From Candida dubliniensis CD36 (Eukaryota; Ascomycota; Pichiomycetes; Serinales; Debaryomycetaceae): a stretch of DNA of 64,000 nucleotides. The notes below the pieces were generated by a model that did not search any database, was not told the DNA's origin, and saw only the letters and a list, made by a program, of their open reading frames with translations. The position numbers and the translations under genes were made by a program. Below are positions 46,782 to 57,280 of the stretch, in pieces. The DNA lies in the NCBI RefSeq assembly GCF_000026945.1, contig NC_012865.1:434001-498000 (forward strand), given 5' to 3'. Position 1 is the first letter of the stretch. Every line of letters starts with the position of its first letter.

Positions 46782-49544
46782 TTAAACATCTTCTGCTGTC
46801 ACTTCATCATCTTGTTGTATTTCAGCCTCCACTTTATCCACTTCTTCATGTTGAACTTCTGAAGCACCAGCTTCATCTTCAATCTTTTCTTCCTCTTCTT
46901 TTTCTTCCTCATCATCCTGCTTGTTTTCCAAATCAATCAATGGAGCACCTGTTGACCCATTAGTTTGTAAATTGCTAAAATTATCAATCAATCTATTAGC
47001 AACTTTACTTTTATTCTTTTTATGCAAAGTTTGTTTCCATAATTCAATGGCTTTAGTCAATTTTTCAGAATCAACCCCATAATTCTTACCAAATATAACT
47101 GCTTCAGTATATCTTTCACTTGTAATTAATAAATCAAAACATTTACCAACATCACCAACTAACCACCATGATTGCCATGCTATATTATATTTACCTTTAG
47201 CTTCACATACTTCTGCTAATTTTATTAATTGGGATTTGTTTTGTGAAGATGATAATAGTAATAATAATGATGAATAATCTTTAGCTAACCAAAAACTTTC
47301 TTGAGCTAGTTTTATATTCCATTTTGTTAAAGCCAAATCACCCAATTTCTTCCATTTAGTAGAATTTGCTAATGATAATGATGGGTTTTCCTTTTCTTGT
47401 GCTGATAATAAATCATAAGCTTGTTTCAAATTACCAGTAGATAAAGAAAGTTGGAATTTTGAATCGAAATCTTGAGATAATGAAAATGATAATGCTAAAT
47501 ACCCCAATTTTTCAAAAAATCTTGATAATTGATTCAATTCAGTTTTAGTAAATCTTGAAATTAATTGAGAATATTCTTCAGATACATTATCCAAAGTGAT
47601 TGTAGATAAATCTGGTACTTCTTCTCCACTTTCTTCATCAACGACATTATGTGTGGCAAATTGTTCCAAATCACCTCTCATAACTAATGTTTGTAATTCC
47701 AAAACTTCAGCATTCACATACCAAGAAACCACATCAAAAGATTTATCAATAAGGTACAATTTACCATCACTAGCTTTATATCCAATAATGTAGAATTTAC
47801 GATCAAAATGACCCAAATTTATAACTTCACCTCCAACAAAATAATTCAATCTATTTGTAGTGCCAGTAGTGTACACAAATACATCACCAATGAATTTACC
47901 TGATAAAATAGATTCAGAAGTAGGCAAAGTATACAAGACCTCAAAAGCAGATTCTGCACCTTCTTCTGCATCCAATTCACCATTAGTCAATGCTTCTTCA
48001 AACAATTCATGATTATAACTCAAGAAATAAGTTTCGTTATTCTTTTTAACCCCCACAGTACTGCTAATTTCACCCAAATTGGATGTAGTGATAATTGCTA
48101 ATAATTCGCCGTTATCAGACCAAATGACATCAGCAATATCATCATCTAGATCAACTCTTCTCACCAATTTACCATGTTCCCAATCATAAAAGGAAATACA
48201 ACCTTCCAGTTTAACACCCAACAAGGAACCAGTGAAAATCTTATCGGCTTGATAAATCAAATCAAGAGTTAAATATTCTTGGAAATTCTTGTAAATTTTA
48301 ACACTAACACCACTTTCACGAATGGCAAATGGACAAGCAGCTGATGAATCATGACTATTCCAAACGAAATCCAAGGCACTACCATAACTTTTCGATCTCC
48401 ATGCTAAAGCGGTGTACACTATATATTCACCATCACCGCATACAGCAGCATATCTACCATTTGGCGAATGACTTAAAGTTTGTGGGAAAATTTCAATTGA
48501 TCCCAAATCTCTTTGTTGCAAGTTTAATGATTCACCATCTTTTAATCCTTCAGAACTTGAAGGTTTAATTACTGATTGATAAACTTCGGAGTTTTTAGCA
48601 TAAATCAATTTATTGTTAGAATCCATAGAAAATAATGGTTCTTCACTTCCCAATTTAATAATAACAAACCCAGAATCAAACCCGGCAGCAATAACATTAG
48701 ATTTAGGTAATATTCCAATACACCAAGCTCTTTCTAAACTATAATTTATGGATTTCTCCAATTTGAAAGTATTTGAATTCCAAAATCTAATAGTACCATC
48801 TTCAGAACCAGAAACAATAATTGGTAATTCAGGATGGAAAATTGCAAATGAAACATTTGATAAATGTCCTTCTAAAGTGGCCACACATGATTTAGTTTGA
48901 TAATCCCAAACTTTAATGGTTTTATCATCGGAAGAAGTGATCAAATAAGGTTTATCAGCTTGTGGATAATAATCTACATAATTTACCCCCTTAGATTCAT
49001 GAGCAATTAAAGTGAAATTTGGTTGTGATGAACCTAATGACCAAATTTTAACTGTTCTATCTAAACATGCTGAAGCAAAAGTGTTTGGATCTTTAGGATT
49101 GAAATTTACACTCATGACATAATGTTGATGCCCTTCAAAAGTTTGTTCCAATTTCCAATTATGATCCCAATTCCATAATTTTATAGTTAAATCATCACTT
49201 GAAGTTAAAATGTATGGTTTAGAAGGATGAACAGCAATACTTCTAATATAATCTGGATGAGCTTCAAATTGAGTCACTTTTTCTCCAGTATTATAATTAT
49301 AAACTCTAATTTGGAAATCATCTGATCCAACAACAATCCAATTTTTACGAGCAATGAATTTACCAGCACGTACAGGCAATTCAGTGACTTGTATAGATTT
49401 AACTAACGAATTGGTGGCATATGACCAAATCTCAATTTTACCATTATATAAAGTTGTTAAAATCCATGGTTCAGTTGGATGGAAATCTATTCCTTTCACT
49501 CTATCTGAGCGTGTCGAAAATTGTTTAACAACATCCAATTTCAT
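46782..49544 (-). CDS. SEC27: COPI coatomer beta'-subunit
   Basis: Protein of 920 residues. The start (MKLDVVKQFSTRSDRVKGID, with HPTEPWILTTLYNGKIEIW) is the signature of beta'-COP. The first WD40 propeller spans about 1-300, with blocks such as LTSSDDLTIKLWNWD and TSSDDKTIKVWDYQTKSC. A second, more divergent propeller follows to about 600, then the alpha-solenoid to about 860 (LSRFFEKLGYLALSFSLSQD, YNIAWQSWWLVGDVGKCFDLL). The end is an acidic E/D-rich tail. Beta'-COP binds alpha-COP in the COPI cage and reads dilysine (KKxx) signals in Golgi-to-ER traffic. It pairs in function with SAR1 in this window (ER export versus retrieval). Confidence 0.97.
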   Translation of the reverse strand: MKLDVVKQFSTRSDRVKGIDFHPTEPWILTTLYNGKIEIWSYATNSLVKSIQVTELPVRAGKFIARKNWIVVGSDDFQIRVYNYNTGEKVTQFEAHPDYIRSIAVHPSKPYILTSSDDLTIKLWNWDHNWKLEQTFEGHQHYVMSVNFNPKDPNTFASACLDRTVKIWSLGSSQPNFTLIAHESKGVNYVDYYPQADKPYLITSSDDKTIKVWDYQTKSCVATLEGHLSNVSFAIFHPELPIIVSGSEDGTIRFWNSNTFKLEKSINYSLERAWCIGILPKSNVIAAGFDSGFVIIKLGSEEPLFSMDSNNKLIYAKNSEVYQSVIKPSSSEGLKDGESLNLQQRDLGSIEIFPQTLSHSPNGRYAAVCGDGEYIVYTALAWRSKSYGSALDFVWNSHDSSAACPFAIRESGVSVKIYKNFQEYLTLDLIYQADKIFTGSLLGVKLEGCISFYDWEHGKLVRRVDLDDDIADVIWSDNGELLAIITTSNLGEISSTVGVKKNNETYFLSYNHELFEEALTNGELDAEEGAESAFEVLYTLPTSESILSGKFIGDVFVYTTGTTNRLNYFVGGEVINLGHFDRKFYIIGYKASDGKLYLIDKSFDVVSWYVNAEVLELQTLVMRGDLEQFATHNVVDEESGEEVPDLSTITLDNVSEEYSQLISRFTKTELNQLSRFFEKLGYLALSFSLSQDFDSKFQLSLSTGNLKQAYDLLSAQEKENPSLSLANSTKWKKLGDLALTKWNIKLAQESFWLAKDYSSLLLLLSSSQNKSQLIKLAEVCEAKGKYNIAWQSWWLVGDVGKCFDLLITSERYTEAVIFGKNYGVDSEKLTKAIELWKQTLHKKNKSKVANRLIDNFSNLQTNGSTGAPLIDLENKQDDEEEKEEEEKIEDEAGASEVQHEEVDKVEAEIQQDDEVTAEDV

Positions 49545-50012
49545 TTTTTTCCTTTCTTCAAATCAGTCAATATAAAAGGATACAAAAGTAGTGAATATAT
49601 TATCCCTAATTTAATGGATGTATGTCAATGGAGTATAAAAAGGAACACAAGTAAGAACAAATGATCAAGCTGAAATCAAATTTGAATTCTAATTTTGTTG
49701 TGTTGTGTTGTCGGGATTTTTTTTGGTCTTTTTTTTTTTTTTTCAAACTTGTTTCGGTTAACTAAGAAATGAAAGCCAAAAGAGAGAGTGAGAGTTTTGT
49801 TAACGTGTCAAGTGTTCATTTTAAAAATGTATTTGTACATTGTACACGACCATATATTTACAGCATAATTCAATAAATGAACATTAAGTACTATATGATG
49901 TAACTGTTTAGAAATGAAGTTATTACGGAACTATTTACAATTGGTTATTAATAGTCATCTATTGCTTATTTAAATCCAAATGCCAAAAATAGTATTAAAT
50001 TTATCCTCAGGT
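49545..50012. other. SEC27 promoter region and ALG11 3' flank
   Basis: 468 bases between two minus-strand genes. Includes a T run at 49727-49743 and a GTGTTGTG repeat near 49700. I see nothing else. Confidence 0.55.
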
Positions 50013-51842
50013 TCAATACACTTTTTCCACTTTAGTTCTTTTCTCTTCTCTGTATTGCTTTTCTAAAGAATTCAAATCATTGATGTATTCAATCCATTTC
50101 TTATTGAAAGCTTTGTTTGAAAACTTTTCTGCGACTCGAGTTTGATCTATTTGTCTCATTTTAATTAACTTTGAATCTTCAATAAGAGCAGGGTCATTGA
50201 CATATAATTCTTTTAATAATGTCTCAAATGTAGGATATTGAATAAGTGTGTCAAATAATTCAAAAGTAATGTAACCTGTTTCAGTATTTTCTTGAAATTT
50301 TGGATCGAGATCTGGATCATCATAACTTTTAAAGAAAAATCCAGCTTCAGTTTTCCAATTGGTTAAACTTTCTTCTTCTTGATCATTTCTTCCTATCATA
50401 TCTAATAATGGACCAGCTGAAGCATGAACTATGGGGATACATCCTCTTGCCATATATTCGACCACTCCAATACCAAAATGTTCGTTCCACATTGCATTAA
50501 GACCAAATTTGCAAGTGGATAATAATTCAACCACTTCATCATAAGATATATCTATTCTAAATTCGACAAATCGTAACAAGTCTAATTTGGCAACTTGTTC
50601 CTGCAAAGATTTCAAAGTTGCAGTATCATCAGCAGTTCGACATGATCCGGCAAATACTAAAGTTGGAATTGCACTGGGGACTTCTGTCACATTGGGGAAA
50701 TTATTCGACAAAAAACTGGAATATTCTTTCAACAATAAATCATGACGTTTTTCAGGACGGAATTGAGCCAAATACAACAATTTGTTAGATCTGGGTTTGT
50801 TTAAATTAGCTTCTTTGATTAAAAATTCGGTGCCACATGGAGGATATAATACATCCAAAACATTACCAAAAGCAGTATTAAAAACCCAAATTTTGGATAA
50901 ATGATTAAATGTCCAACTTCCATTTGCTAAAGCAATATCAATTTTGGAACCTAAGTAAACATAAAAATAGTATAATACCGACCAATAAAAAAATTTCCCT
51001 AATGAAAAATAATCACTAAATTTAATAAAATTAAACTTTGTCAAATCTTTTAGTTTCTGGAATTTCAATTTACCAAACATATCTTCTTGTAATATTGGGA
51101 AATGAGTGTATGCAAGAATTGGTATTTTCAAAGAAAGCGAAACAAGCAAATAACTACTTGGTAAACCCATGGTATCAATCCATATATCTGGAGACAATTC
51201 ATACATGGCTTCAAGACTTAATACTATCCCTCCAAATAATTGTCCAATTAATGTAAAATGTTTCCAATAGTTCCCATCTATCAAATTGTTAAACCTTCTT
51301 AAATAAATGAAAACAACTCTTGAACGATCTAATCCATCAATTTGAAATTTGGTTTCTGCTTTGTTCAAAATAGCTAATGGTTCTGCTTCAATGTTAGTGG
51401 TGTATATGGCACAAATATTCCTATCATCAGCCAATAATGTTGCCTTAACAGCCTGCCATAATACTCTTTCTCCACCACCACCATTATTAGCATATGGATG
51501 GAAAAATCCATAAATTATACGACGTTGTGGATCGTCAATATCCCTTCTACTCATTTCATTAAGAAATTCATCTCCATTCTTGCAATCATTGGGATCTATT
51601 TTCAATTTATTATTTACAAAATTGGTATAAAAGGCAGGATTCTCACTAGCTAAAATCAATCTACGACGATAACTTGATCGTTTAGTTCCAACTTTCAAAT
51701 AAATTGGTTTAGGGTATTTAACAACGTGTGATATTTTCTCCCTCCAGTTTTGACTAGGAATTAATAAATGATGTGGCCATACCGTTGTTATGAGTTTGTA
51801 TGGAACATATACTACTAGTATCACAAATAATATCAAATACAT
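50013..51842 (-). CDS. ALG11: Alpha-1,2-mannosyltransferase Alg11 (GT4)
   Basis: Protein of 609 residues from the ATG at 51842 (MYLILFVILVVYVPYKLITT), which is the first methionine; the frame runs 13 codons further back from a TTG. The start is an N-terminal membrane anchor. NNGGGGERVLWQAV is the signature block of Alg11, and the C-terminal GT4 donor site reads FGIGVVEYMARGCIPIVHAS with the E-x7-E pattern. Alg11 adds the fourth and fifth mannose to the lipid-linked oligosaccharide on the cytosolic face of the ER for N-glycosylation. A second membrane-associated stretch (FFYWSVLYYFYVYLG) is near 300. A run of 20 A in the region just upstream (51880-51899) is in the leader. Confidence 0.96.
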   Translation of the reverse strand: MYLILFVILVVYVPYKLITTVWPHHLLIPSQNWREKISHVVKYPKPIYLKVGTKRSSYRRRLILASENPAFYTNFVNNKLKIDPNDCKNGDEFLNEMSRRDIDDPQRRIIYGFFHPYANNGGGGERVLWQAVKATLLADDRNICAIYTTNIEAEPLAILNKAETKFQIDGLDRSRVVFIYLRRFNNLIDGNYWKHFTLIGQLFGGIVLSLEAMYELSPDIWIDTMGLPSSYLLVSLSLKIPILAYTHFPILQEDMFGKLKFQKLKDLTKFNFIKFSDYFSLGKFFYWSVLYYFYVYLGSKIDIALANGSWTFNHLSKIWVFNTAFGNVLDVLYPPCGTEFLIKEANLNKPRSNKLLYLAQFRPEKRHDLLLKEYSSFLSNNFPNVTEVPSAIPTLVFAGSCRTADDTATLKSLQEQVAKLDLLRFVEFRIDISYDEVVELLSTCKFGLNAMWNEHFGIGVVEYMARGCIPIVHASAGPLLDMIGRNDQEEESLTNWKTEAGFFFKSYDDPDLDPKFQENTETGYITFELFDTLIQYPTFETLLKELYVNDPALIEDSKLIKMRQIDQTRVAEKFSNKAFNKKWIEYINDLNSLEKQYREEKRTKVEKVY

Positions 51843-52974
51843 TGTTTTTGGGAATCTATTGGGAATTAACGAATGTTGCAAAAAAAAAAAAAAAAAAAAT
51901 GATGATATCTAACTTCTGGTGTATATATGTGTTTATTAGAGAGATAAGTAAAATGAAAAATTGAAATTAAATTAAATTACATCTCGGTTAATTCCAGAAA
52001 ACAGTGTGTGCGTGTGTGAAAGAGAAAAATAAAAATAAAAAAGGTCGTGCACTATGGCAGGGTTTATTGATGGAAGACCGATGGGATAGGATTAAAAGCA
52101 GTGTGATGTGAAACAATATACCTATTAGATCTGATATAACCTTAATTCTAGTCATTAAACTTTAAATATGGGACGTATTATAATAATTATATAAGACAAT
52201 TTGTATTTCTTTTGCTTAACGAAAGAAAAAGGAAAAGGAATAATATATAATTGTCTTATCATGTGATCTGTATGTACGTATGTGTGTGGAAAGATTTTTT
52301 ACGATCGATTGATCGGATATGTTATTGATGTGTGGGCAACTTTCTACCGCAAGATGATTGGGCCACGCGTCTAAACCAGATCATTTCAAATAATGTTAGA
52401 AATTGGAAACAACCTAAATAAACAGTTCTAGAAACAAATTGTTCTTTTCTTTTGGAGGTTCCATATCTATTCTTTATATATTGTAAGACTAAGCAGTAAC
52501 AGTAGTTGGGTTGATAAGTGTGTGCGTTGTGGTGAATGAAGATCAAAATGTGAGTGAGTAAGTGTGTACTGCATATAAACAATATATCAATTTATCCCAA
52601 AAAAGTTAAATTAATAAAGAAAATGTCACACAAAGTTTAACTAAATTAAAAACTGACGCGATCAATTTAACTTGAAAAAGAAAGAAAGAAGAATAAGAAT
52701 TAATTGAGCAAGTAAAGAAAAGGAAAAAAAAAAAAAAAAAAGAAGAAGAAGTAGACCAGTAGAATTAACAACGATCAAAAAACTCTCTTCTCTTCCCACT
52801 TGCTTACTGACTCCTTTCAAATTAAAAAGTTGTTGAATTTATATATATATCTTTTTGAATTGCTATAATTTTATTGTTTATATCTATATATTACTTTGCA
52901 AAATAGTTTTCAGGACATCTTAAACAATTCACCACAATTACACTTACTCATCAACCACCACTAGAAATATCACC
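51843..52974. other. Divergent promoter region, ALG11 / NRM1
   Basis: 1.1 kb bidirectional promoter. It carries A runs at 51880-51899 and 52725-52741, a MluI cell-cycle box at 52365-52370, and a GACGCG core at 52655-52660, both on the NRM1 side. No gene is visible. Confidence 0.55.
52365..52370. promoter_or_regulatory. MluI cell-cycle box (MBF site) upstream of NRM1
   Basis: ACGCGT, 605 bases before the NRM1-like gene; a partial copy, GACGCGA, lies at 52655-52661. MBF/MCBF binds ACGCGT, and NRM1 is itself an MBF target in S. cerevisiae and S. pombe, which forms a negative feedback loop. Confidence 0.5.
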
Positions 52975-54150
52975 ATGTCAGCAACGGTAATTAATAATGG
53001 ACAGGCAAAAGCAAAGACTCCTCTTAAAAAGGAAGAACTTGAACAAATAGCTCGTCAATTAAAGAAAAAGTTATCCAAAGCAAGTATAACTGCTAAACAA
53101 TCATTATCACCAACTAATATCAAAACCTCCACTATAATCTTACCAAAATCATCTCCTCTAAAAAGTTATATTATGAAGAATAATAGTAACGAACAATCTC
53201 CCACAAATAATATCAATAACTTATCTTCATCTCCAATTAACTTGTATTCACCAAATGGCAAATCACCTACTCATATAAGGACACCAGCTGCTGCGTTTTT
53301 ATCATGTTCACCTTTGAAAAATGTAGCCCATGCTGATACTAGTGCTGCTGATGATATGATGCTAGATAGTCCCACCAAGAGAAGAAAAACATCGCCTCGT
53401 AAAATGGTATTACGAGAAATCACCCCAGAAAAGCCAAAGACAGAGAGCACACTTAAACCATCATTAGAACTAACCTCTACTCCGACTAAGAAACCAGAAT
53501 CACAATCACAATCACAATCACAATCACCACCAAAAGACCAAGCAACAACTCCTACTATGGCCAAACGAGAATTATCATCACAATCATCTTCTTCTCAAAA
53601 TGCACTTTTAAAGACCCCAAAGCAAAACTCTAATGGGAATGGTTATAATGATGCTGAAGGAGCTGATTTATTGATGTATTTGGCCACTTCTCCATCTCCT
53701 GCCAGACCATATCTTTCAAATACACCTAGAGGTATTAATAAACCACTTCCTTCAATACTGCAATCTTCACAACCATCACAAACATCGACAAGTACTGCTA
53801 ATGCTAGTTCTAGTGCTGGTTCTGGTTCTGGTGCTGGTGCTGGTTCTGGTGCCAATTCTGGTGCTAGTGCTAGTACGTCGTCATCAGCTTCTGCCTTCCT
53901 TGCCCCACCACCACCAGTGACGCCGAAAAGAGTTATAAATTCACATTCCACAAGAACTCCACAGAATAGATTAACACCATTTTTCAATACTTTAAATGCT
54001 AATGGGTTACCATCTCAAGGTTTGGCTTTAACCCCTACAAGTTTTAATATGAATGATTATGTGACGTTTTTCACTCCTTCACCAGGAGGTGCATTCAATA
54101 AGAATTTGTTAAAGACTCCTGATTTTCATAATTCATTACTGAAAAAGTGA
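52975..54150 (+). CDS. NRM1: Nrm1/Whi5-type G1/S transcription repressor
   Basis: Protein of 391 residues, largely disordered and rich in S, T, P, Q and N. The key block is DLLMYLATSPSPARP at about 229-243, which fits the GTB motif that Nrm1, Whi5 and related repressors use to bind SBF or MBF. Many SP and TP sites (for example SPTKRRKTSPRK, which also looks like a nuclear localisation signal, and TPEKPK) fit control by Cdk. The C-terminus has a conserved-looking end (FNMNDYVTFFTPSPGG, LLKTPDFHNSLLKK). A (SQ)n/S-Q repeat at 178-188 and a long S/A/G stretch at 275-310 are low complexity. CTG codons near the end and at ILQSS should be Ser. The family call rests mainly on the GTB motif; Candida has a single Nrm1/Whi5-like gene as far as I know. 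Confidence 0.78.
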   Translation: MSATVINNGQAKAKTPLKKEELEQIARQLKKKLSKASITAKQSLSPTNIKTSTIILPKSSPLKSYIMKNNSNEQSPTNNINNLSSSPINLYSPNGKSPTHIRTPAAAFLSCSPLKNVAHADTSAADDMMLDSPTKRRKTSPRKMVLREITPEKPKTESTLKPSLELTSTPTKKPESQSQSQSQSPPKDQATTPTMAKRELSSQSSSSQNALLKTPKQNSNGNGYNDAEGADLLMYLATSPSPARPYLSNTPRGINKPLPSILQSSQPSQTSTSTANASSSAGSGSGAGAGSGANSGASASTSSSASAFLAPPPPVTPKRVINSHSTRTPQNRLTPFFNTLNANGLPSQGLALTPTSFNMNDYVTFFTPSPGGAFNKNLLKTPDFHNSLLKK

Positions 54151-54505
54151 TATTTAGGTTTCATGGAGTGGAGTGGATATATATATATATATATTTCTCT
54201 GTTTAGAAGTTTCAAATATTTTTAATGCATGTTTTTAGTACGTTTAATACATTGCTTGTTTTGGTGTATAGTATAAAGGTTAGTTGTTGTTGTTAATACT
54301 AGAAGCATTAGGTATATTTCAGTGCTACTAACTTAGTCTCATTTTACCACAATATCGGAGATTCTTGATAGCTTGAATGATAGCCGTAAACACTATTCAC
54401 TGTTACTTGCTACAAACAATACGAAATCATTAATTCACGGTTTATTAAAAACACCAACTATACAGAATAATAAATAATTTAACCTTACAAAGTGACACTT
54501 CCTGC
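54151..54505. other. Convergent 3' gap, NRM1 / TYW1
   Basis: 355 bases of AT-rich 3' flank with an AT dinucleotide run at about 54177-54194 and a GTTGTTGTTG stretch near 54284. No gene is seen. Confidence 0.55.
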
Positions 54506-56752
54506 TTACATACTTTTTTGTTGATCAAGTAATTTTTTTGCTTGTTCATCTCTTATAGCTTTCTTTTTCAATTTTTCAGCTTTCCTATCATATTTAGTAT
54601 CTTCAGGGTTAAAACCAGCACCTTCTGATCCCCAAACCGCCCATTCTGGAGTTTCTTTAACATAATCCAAATCGACAAATTCTTTACCACTTTCAAGTAA
54701 TTCAAAAAATTTAGGATAATCAATATGAGTATGCCATTTACCATTAATCATAAATTTTTTATCAGCGACTAATATACAACATGAATGAGCATGTTCTGCT
54801 GCAATATCATAATCTAAACCTCTTGATTGTAATTCTTGATTTAAATTTTCCACAAAAGTTTTACATTCTTCATAAAAAGGGATATTTTGCATGGTTAAAG
54901 GATTACCATTACCATTAGAAGATCCACAAAATGTGGCCCCTTTGATTTCAATTTGTGATGGTCGTGCTCTTTCCACCATATCAGCATAACTTTCAATATC
55001 TTCCATATTGAACCCTTTGACCAATGTTAATCTGAAAACAGTACGTTGATGTGATTGTATAGTACGTAATATATCCGAACATGACATTAATCTTTCCCAG
55101 AAATCACTATTCAAAGGACGATCGACTTTTTTCAAATCTTGTTTTGTTGGAGCATCAATACTGACATATAATTGAGTGACTTTAGCCAATCTTGCTAAAG
55201 CATCTGGATGTTGAGCATTACAAACCAAAAATGAAGAAATATGTTGTTGATGTAACATTCCAACAAATTCATTAATATGAGGATAAAAAATTGGTTCACC
55301 AACTAAAGATAATGCACAATGACGAACCCTAAAGGCTTCTTCAAATCTATCCATTTGAATACCTGGGACTCCTCTTAATTGTTTAATTTTTTGATAATGA
55401 CCTTCTAATGCCCCGGCCATGACTTTTTCTGGAGGATCAACTTCCCATCTCCAATTCAGTTTAGCAACAGGATTTGTACCATGTCTCCAACAGAAAACAC
55501 ATTTATTAGAACATGCCAATGATGGAGTAGTTTCCATACATAAATGGGATTTAATACCATAAAAGGCAAATTTATAACATGACCCTCTACCTCTAAGAGC
55601 ACTTTTAGTCCAACGACATATTTTAACTCCTGAATGAGATCCAACAATTGTATATCCTTGCTTTGTTAATGATTTGAATGTGGGAGATCCTTTAGCTACC
55701 ATTTCTTTTGTTTCTATACCTGAAGAAAAAGAAGAAGAAGAAGTTTTCCCCGATTTACGAATAATATCTCCCATATCTTCCACATCAACCAAAGTATCAG
55801 CATCATCACTCCCCACAGATTCATCTTCAGCATCACTATCATCTATATCATCACTTCCAACATCAATATAAAATGGTTGGTCATTATCACTATCATTAAC
55901 TATCATTGATGCAAAATTTTGAATCCATTCTTGAGCTTTAGGTTCCCCCTCATATTTCATACATATTTGTCCCATTGGATATAATCTTCTCCCACCTAAT
56001 TTACCTAACCATTTATCAGCTAATTTCCCTTGATAACAAAATTTATCACCATTCCAAGATTCAGAATCACCTAAACCTAAAACACTAAATCCAATGATTT
56101 TCCTTAAAGGATATTTATCAATACGAAAATCTTGATATGTATCGATTAAATGTTCTAAAAAATAATCAATAGGAGAATCAGTTTCATATGATGGTAATAC
56201 CATTAAATAAATACAATTATCTTGTGGGGTTTTCAAAAAATATTCTTCTAAATCATCAACATCATCATCAAGACTTAATAATTTAGGTGGAGATTCAAAT
56301 TTTTCAATACCGGATAATTTTTCATATAAAGATTTAGCTATTCTTTGTGATGATCCAGTTAAAGTGGTATAAAAAATGTATATTTGAGATTTTGCTAGAT
56401 CAACTGTAGTTTTTGTCAATACTGGTTGTTGTTGTTGAATGGCATTTTTTGATGCTTTGAAAACTTTAGGAGATCTTTTTGCACGAGACCCAATAACTCG
56501 TCTGGGAATATTTATCGTGGTTGGTGAAGTAAATGATGTTGTTGAAGTAAAATCAACGGCATAAATAGGTGAAGGTTTTTTCGGTTTTGGTTGTGGAGCA
56601 GAAGAAGAAGACCCAAGTTGTTTTTCATCTTGATGTTTGTCTTTATTATATAAAATGGACAAAACAAATACAAGTGTCACAACAGTCCATCTTCCACCTG
56701 TACTCAAGTATAGTATTGAACATGCACAAAGTAAAATACGTCCAAACCCCAT
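54506..56752 (-). CDS. TYW1: Wybutosine synthase Tyw1 (radical SAM, FMN)
   Basis: Protein of 748 residues. An N-terminal hydrophobic anchor (residues 5-37) is followed by a flavodoxin domain at about 125-275 (YIFYTTLTGSSQRIAKSLY, GFSVLGLGDSESWNGDKF). An acidic linker lies near 290-330. The radical SAM domain starts at about 400, with the C-x3-C-x2-C cluster motif in SLACSNKCVFCWRHG, followed by LSLVGEPIFYPHINEF. The end has the iron-binding-like HTHIDYPKFFELLESG. Tyw1 makes the tricyclic imidazoline of wybutosine at position 37 of tRNA-Phe, using pyruvate as a carbon source, at the ER surface. Most of the length matches S. cerevisiae Tyw1 (810). It is convergent with NRM1. Confidence 0.95.
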   Translation of the reverse strand: MGFGRILLCACSILYLSTGGRWTVVTLVFVLSILYNKDKHQDEKQLGSSSSAPQPKPKKPSPIYAVDFTSTTSFTSPTTINIPRRVIGSRAKRSPKVFKASKNAIQQQQPVLTKTTVDLAKSQIYIFYTTLTGSSQRIAKSLYEKLSGIEKFESPPKLLSLDDDVDDLEEYFLKTPQDNCIYLMVLPSYETDSPIDYFLEHLIDTYQDFRIDKYPLRKIIGFSVLGLGDSESWNGDKFCYQGKLADKWLGKLGGRRLYPMGQICMKYEGEPKAQEWIQNFASMIVNDSDNDQPFYIDVGSDDIDDSDAEDESVGSDDADTLVDVEDMGDIIRKSGKTSSSSFSSGIETKEMVAKGSPTFKSLTKQGYTIVGSHSGVKICRWTKSALRGRGSCYKFAFYGIKSHLCMETTPSLACSNKCVFCWRHGTNPVAKLNWRWEVDPPEKVMAGALEGHYQKIKQLRGVPGIQMDRFEEAFRVRHCALSLVGEPIFYPHINEFVGMLHQQHISSFLVCNAQHPDALARLAKVTQLYVSIDAPTKQDLKKVDRPLNSDFWERLMSCSDILRTIQSHQRTVFRLTLVKGFNMEDIESYADMVERARPSQIEIKGATFCGSSNGNGNPLTMQNIPFYEECKTFVENLNQELQSRGLDYDIAAEHAHSCCILVADKKFMINGKWHTHIDYPKFFELLESGKEFVDLDYVKETPEWAVWGSEGAGFNPEDTKYDRKAEKLKKKAIRDEQAKKLLDQQKSM

Positions 56753-57280
56753 TATCTTATGTTTATAGAGATATACTTACCCTATTATGGAGAATTTGAA
56801 AAATATTCTGTGCATTTTTTTGTTTTTTCAAATCATATTTGAGATGTGTCGTGCATAATAGCACAAAAAATACATGGCAAAACTTTCTGTTAAGATCAAC
56901 CACTAACAATAAAGAGATATGTCATCAACACAAGAGATATAACTAAAGAACGTAACAATTACAAGAACAAAAGGTGGAGGGGATGGGGTGTATACTATAG
57001 ATGATATAACCTGACTAATGCTATCAACAATATAAGTCAATCAAGCTCAGTAATTCGTCTTGATATGGATAATGAGTTATAAACTATTAACCCTGTTAAC
57101 GCAATGATTGATCAGTTTTTAAATAAACAGAAATCTCAAACTGAAAAGCAAATTGAACTAATCTTAGCAGGTAGTTTTTTTTTTTTTTTTTTATAATTTG
57201 CTTAAAAGAATTGATTTTAATCCAAATTACTAAACTATATTTCCTTCTCTATTGTATATATCACCTATTTGTAACATTCC
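56753..57280. other. TYW1 promoter region and CDC26 3' flank
   Basis: 528 bases between two minus-strand genes. A T run at 57176-57191 is next to the CDC26 end. I see nothing else of note. Confidence 0.5.

Noticed and set aside
51843..51881. 13-codon N-terminal extension of ALG11
   Set aside because: It begins with TTG; the ATG at 51842 leads directly into the membrane anchor.
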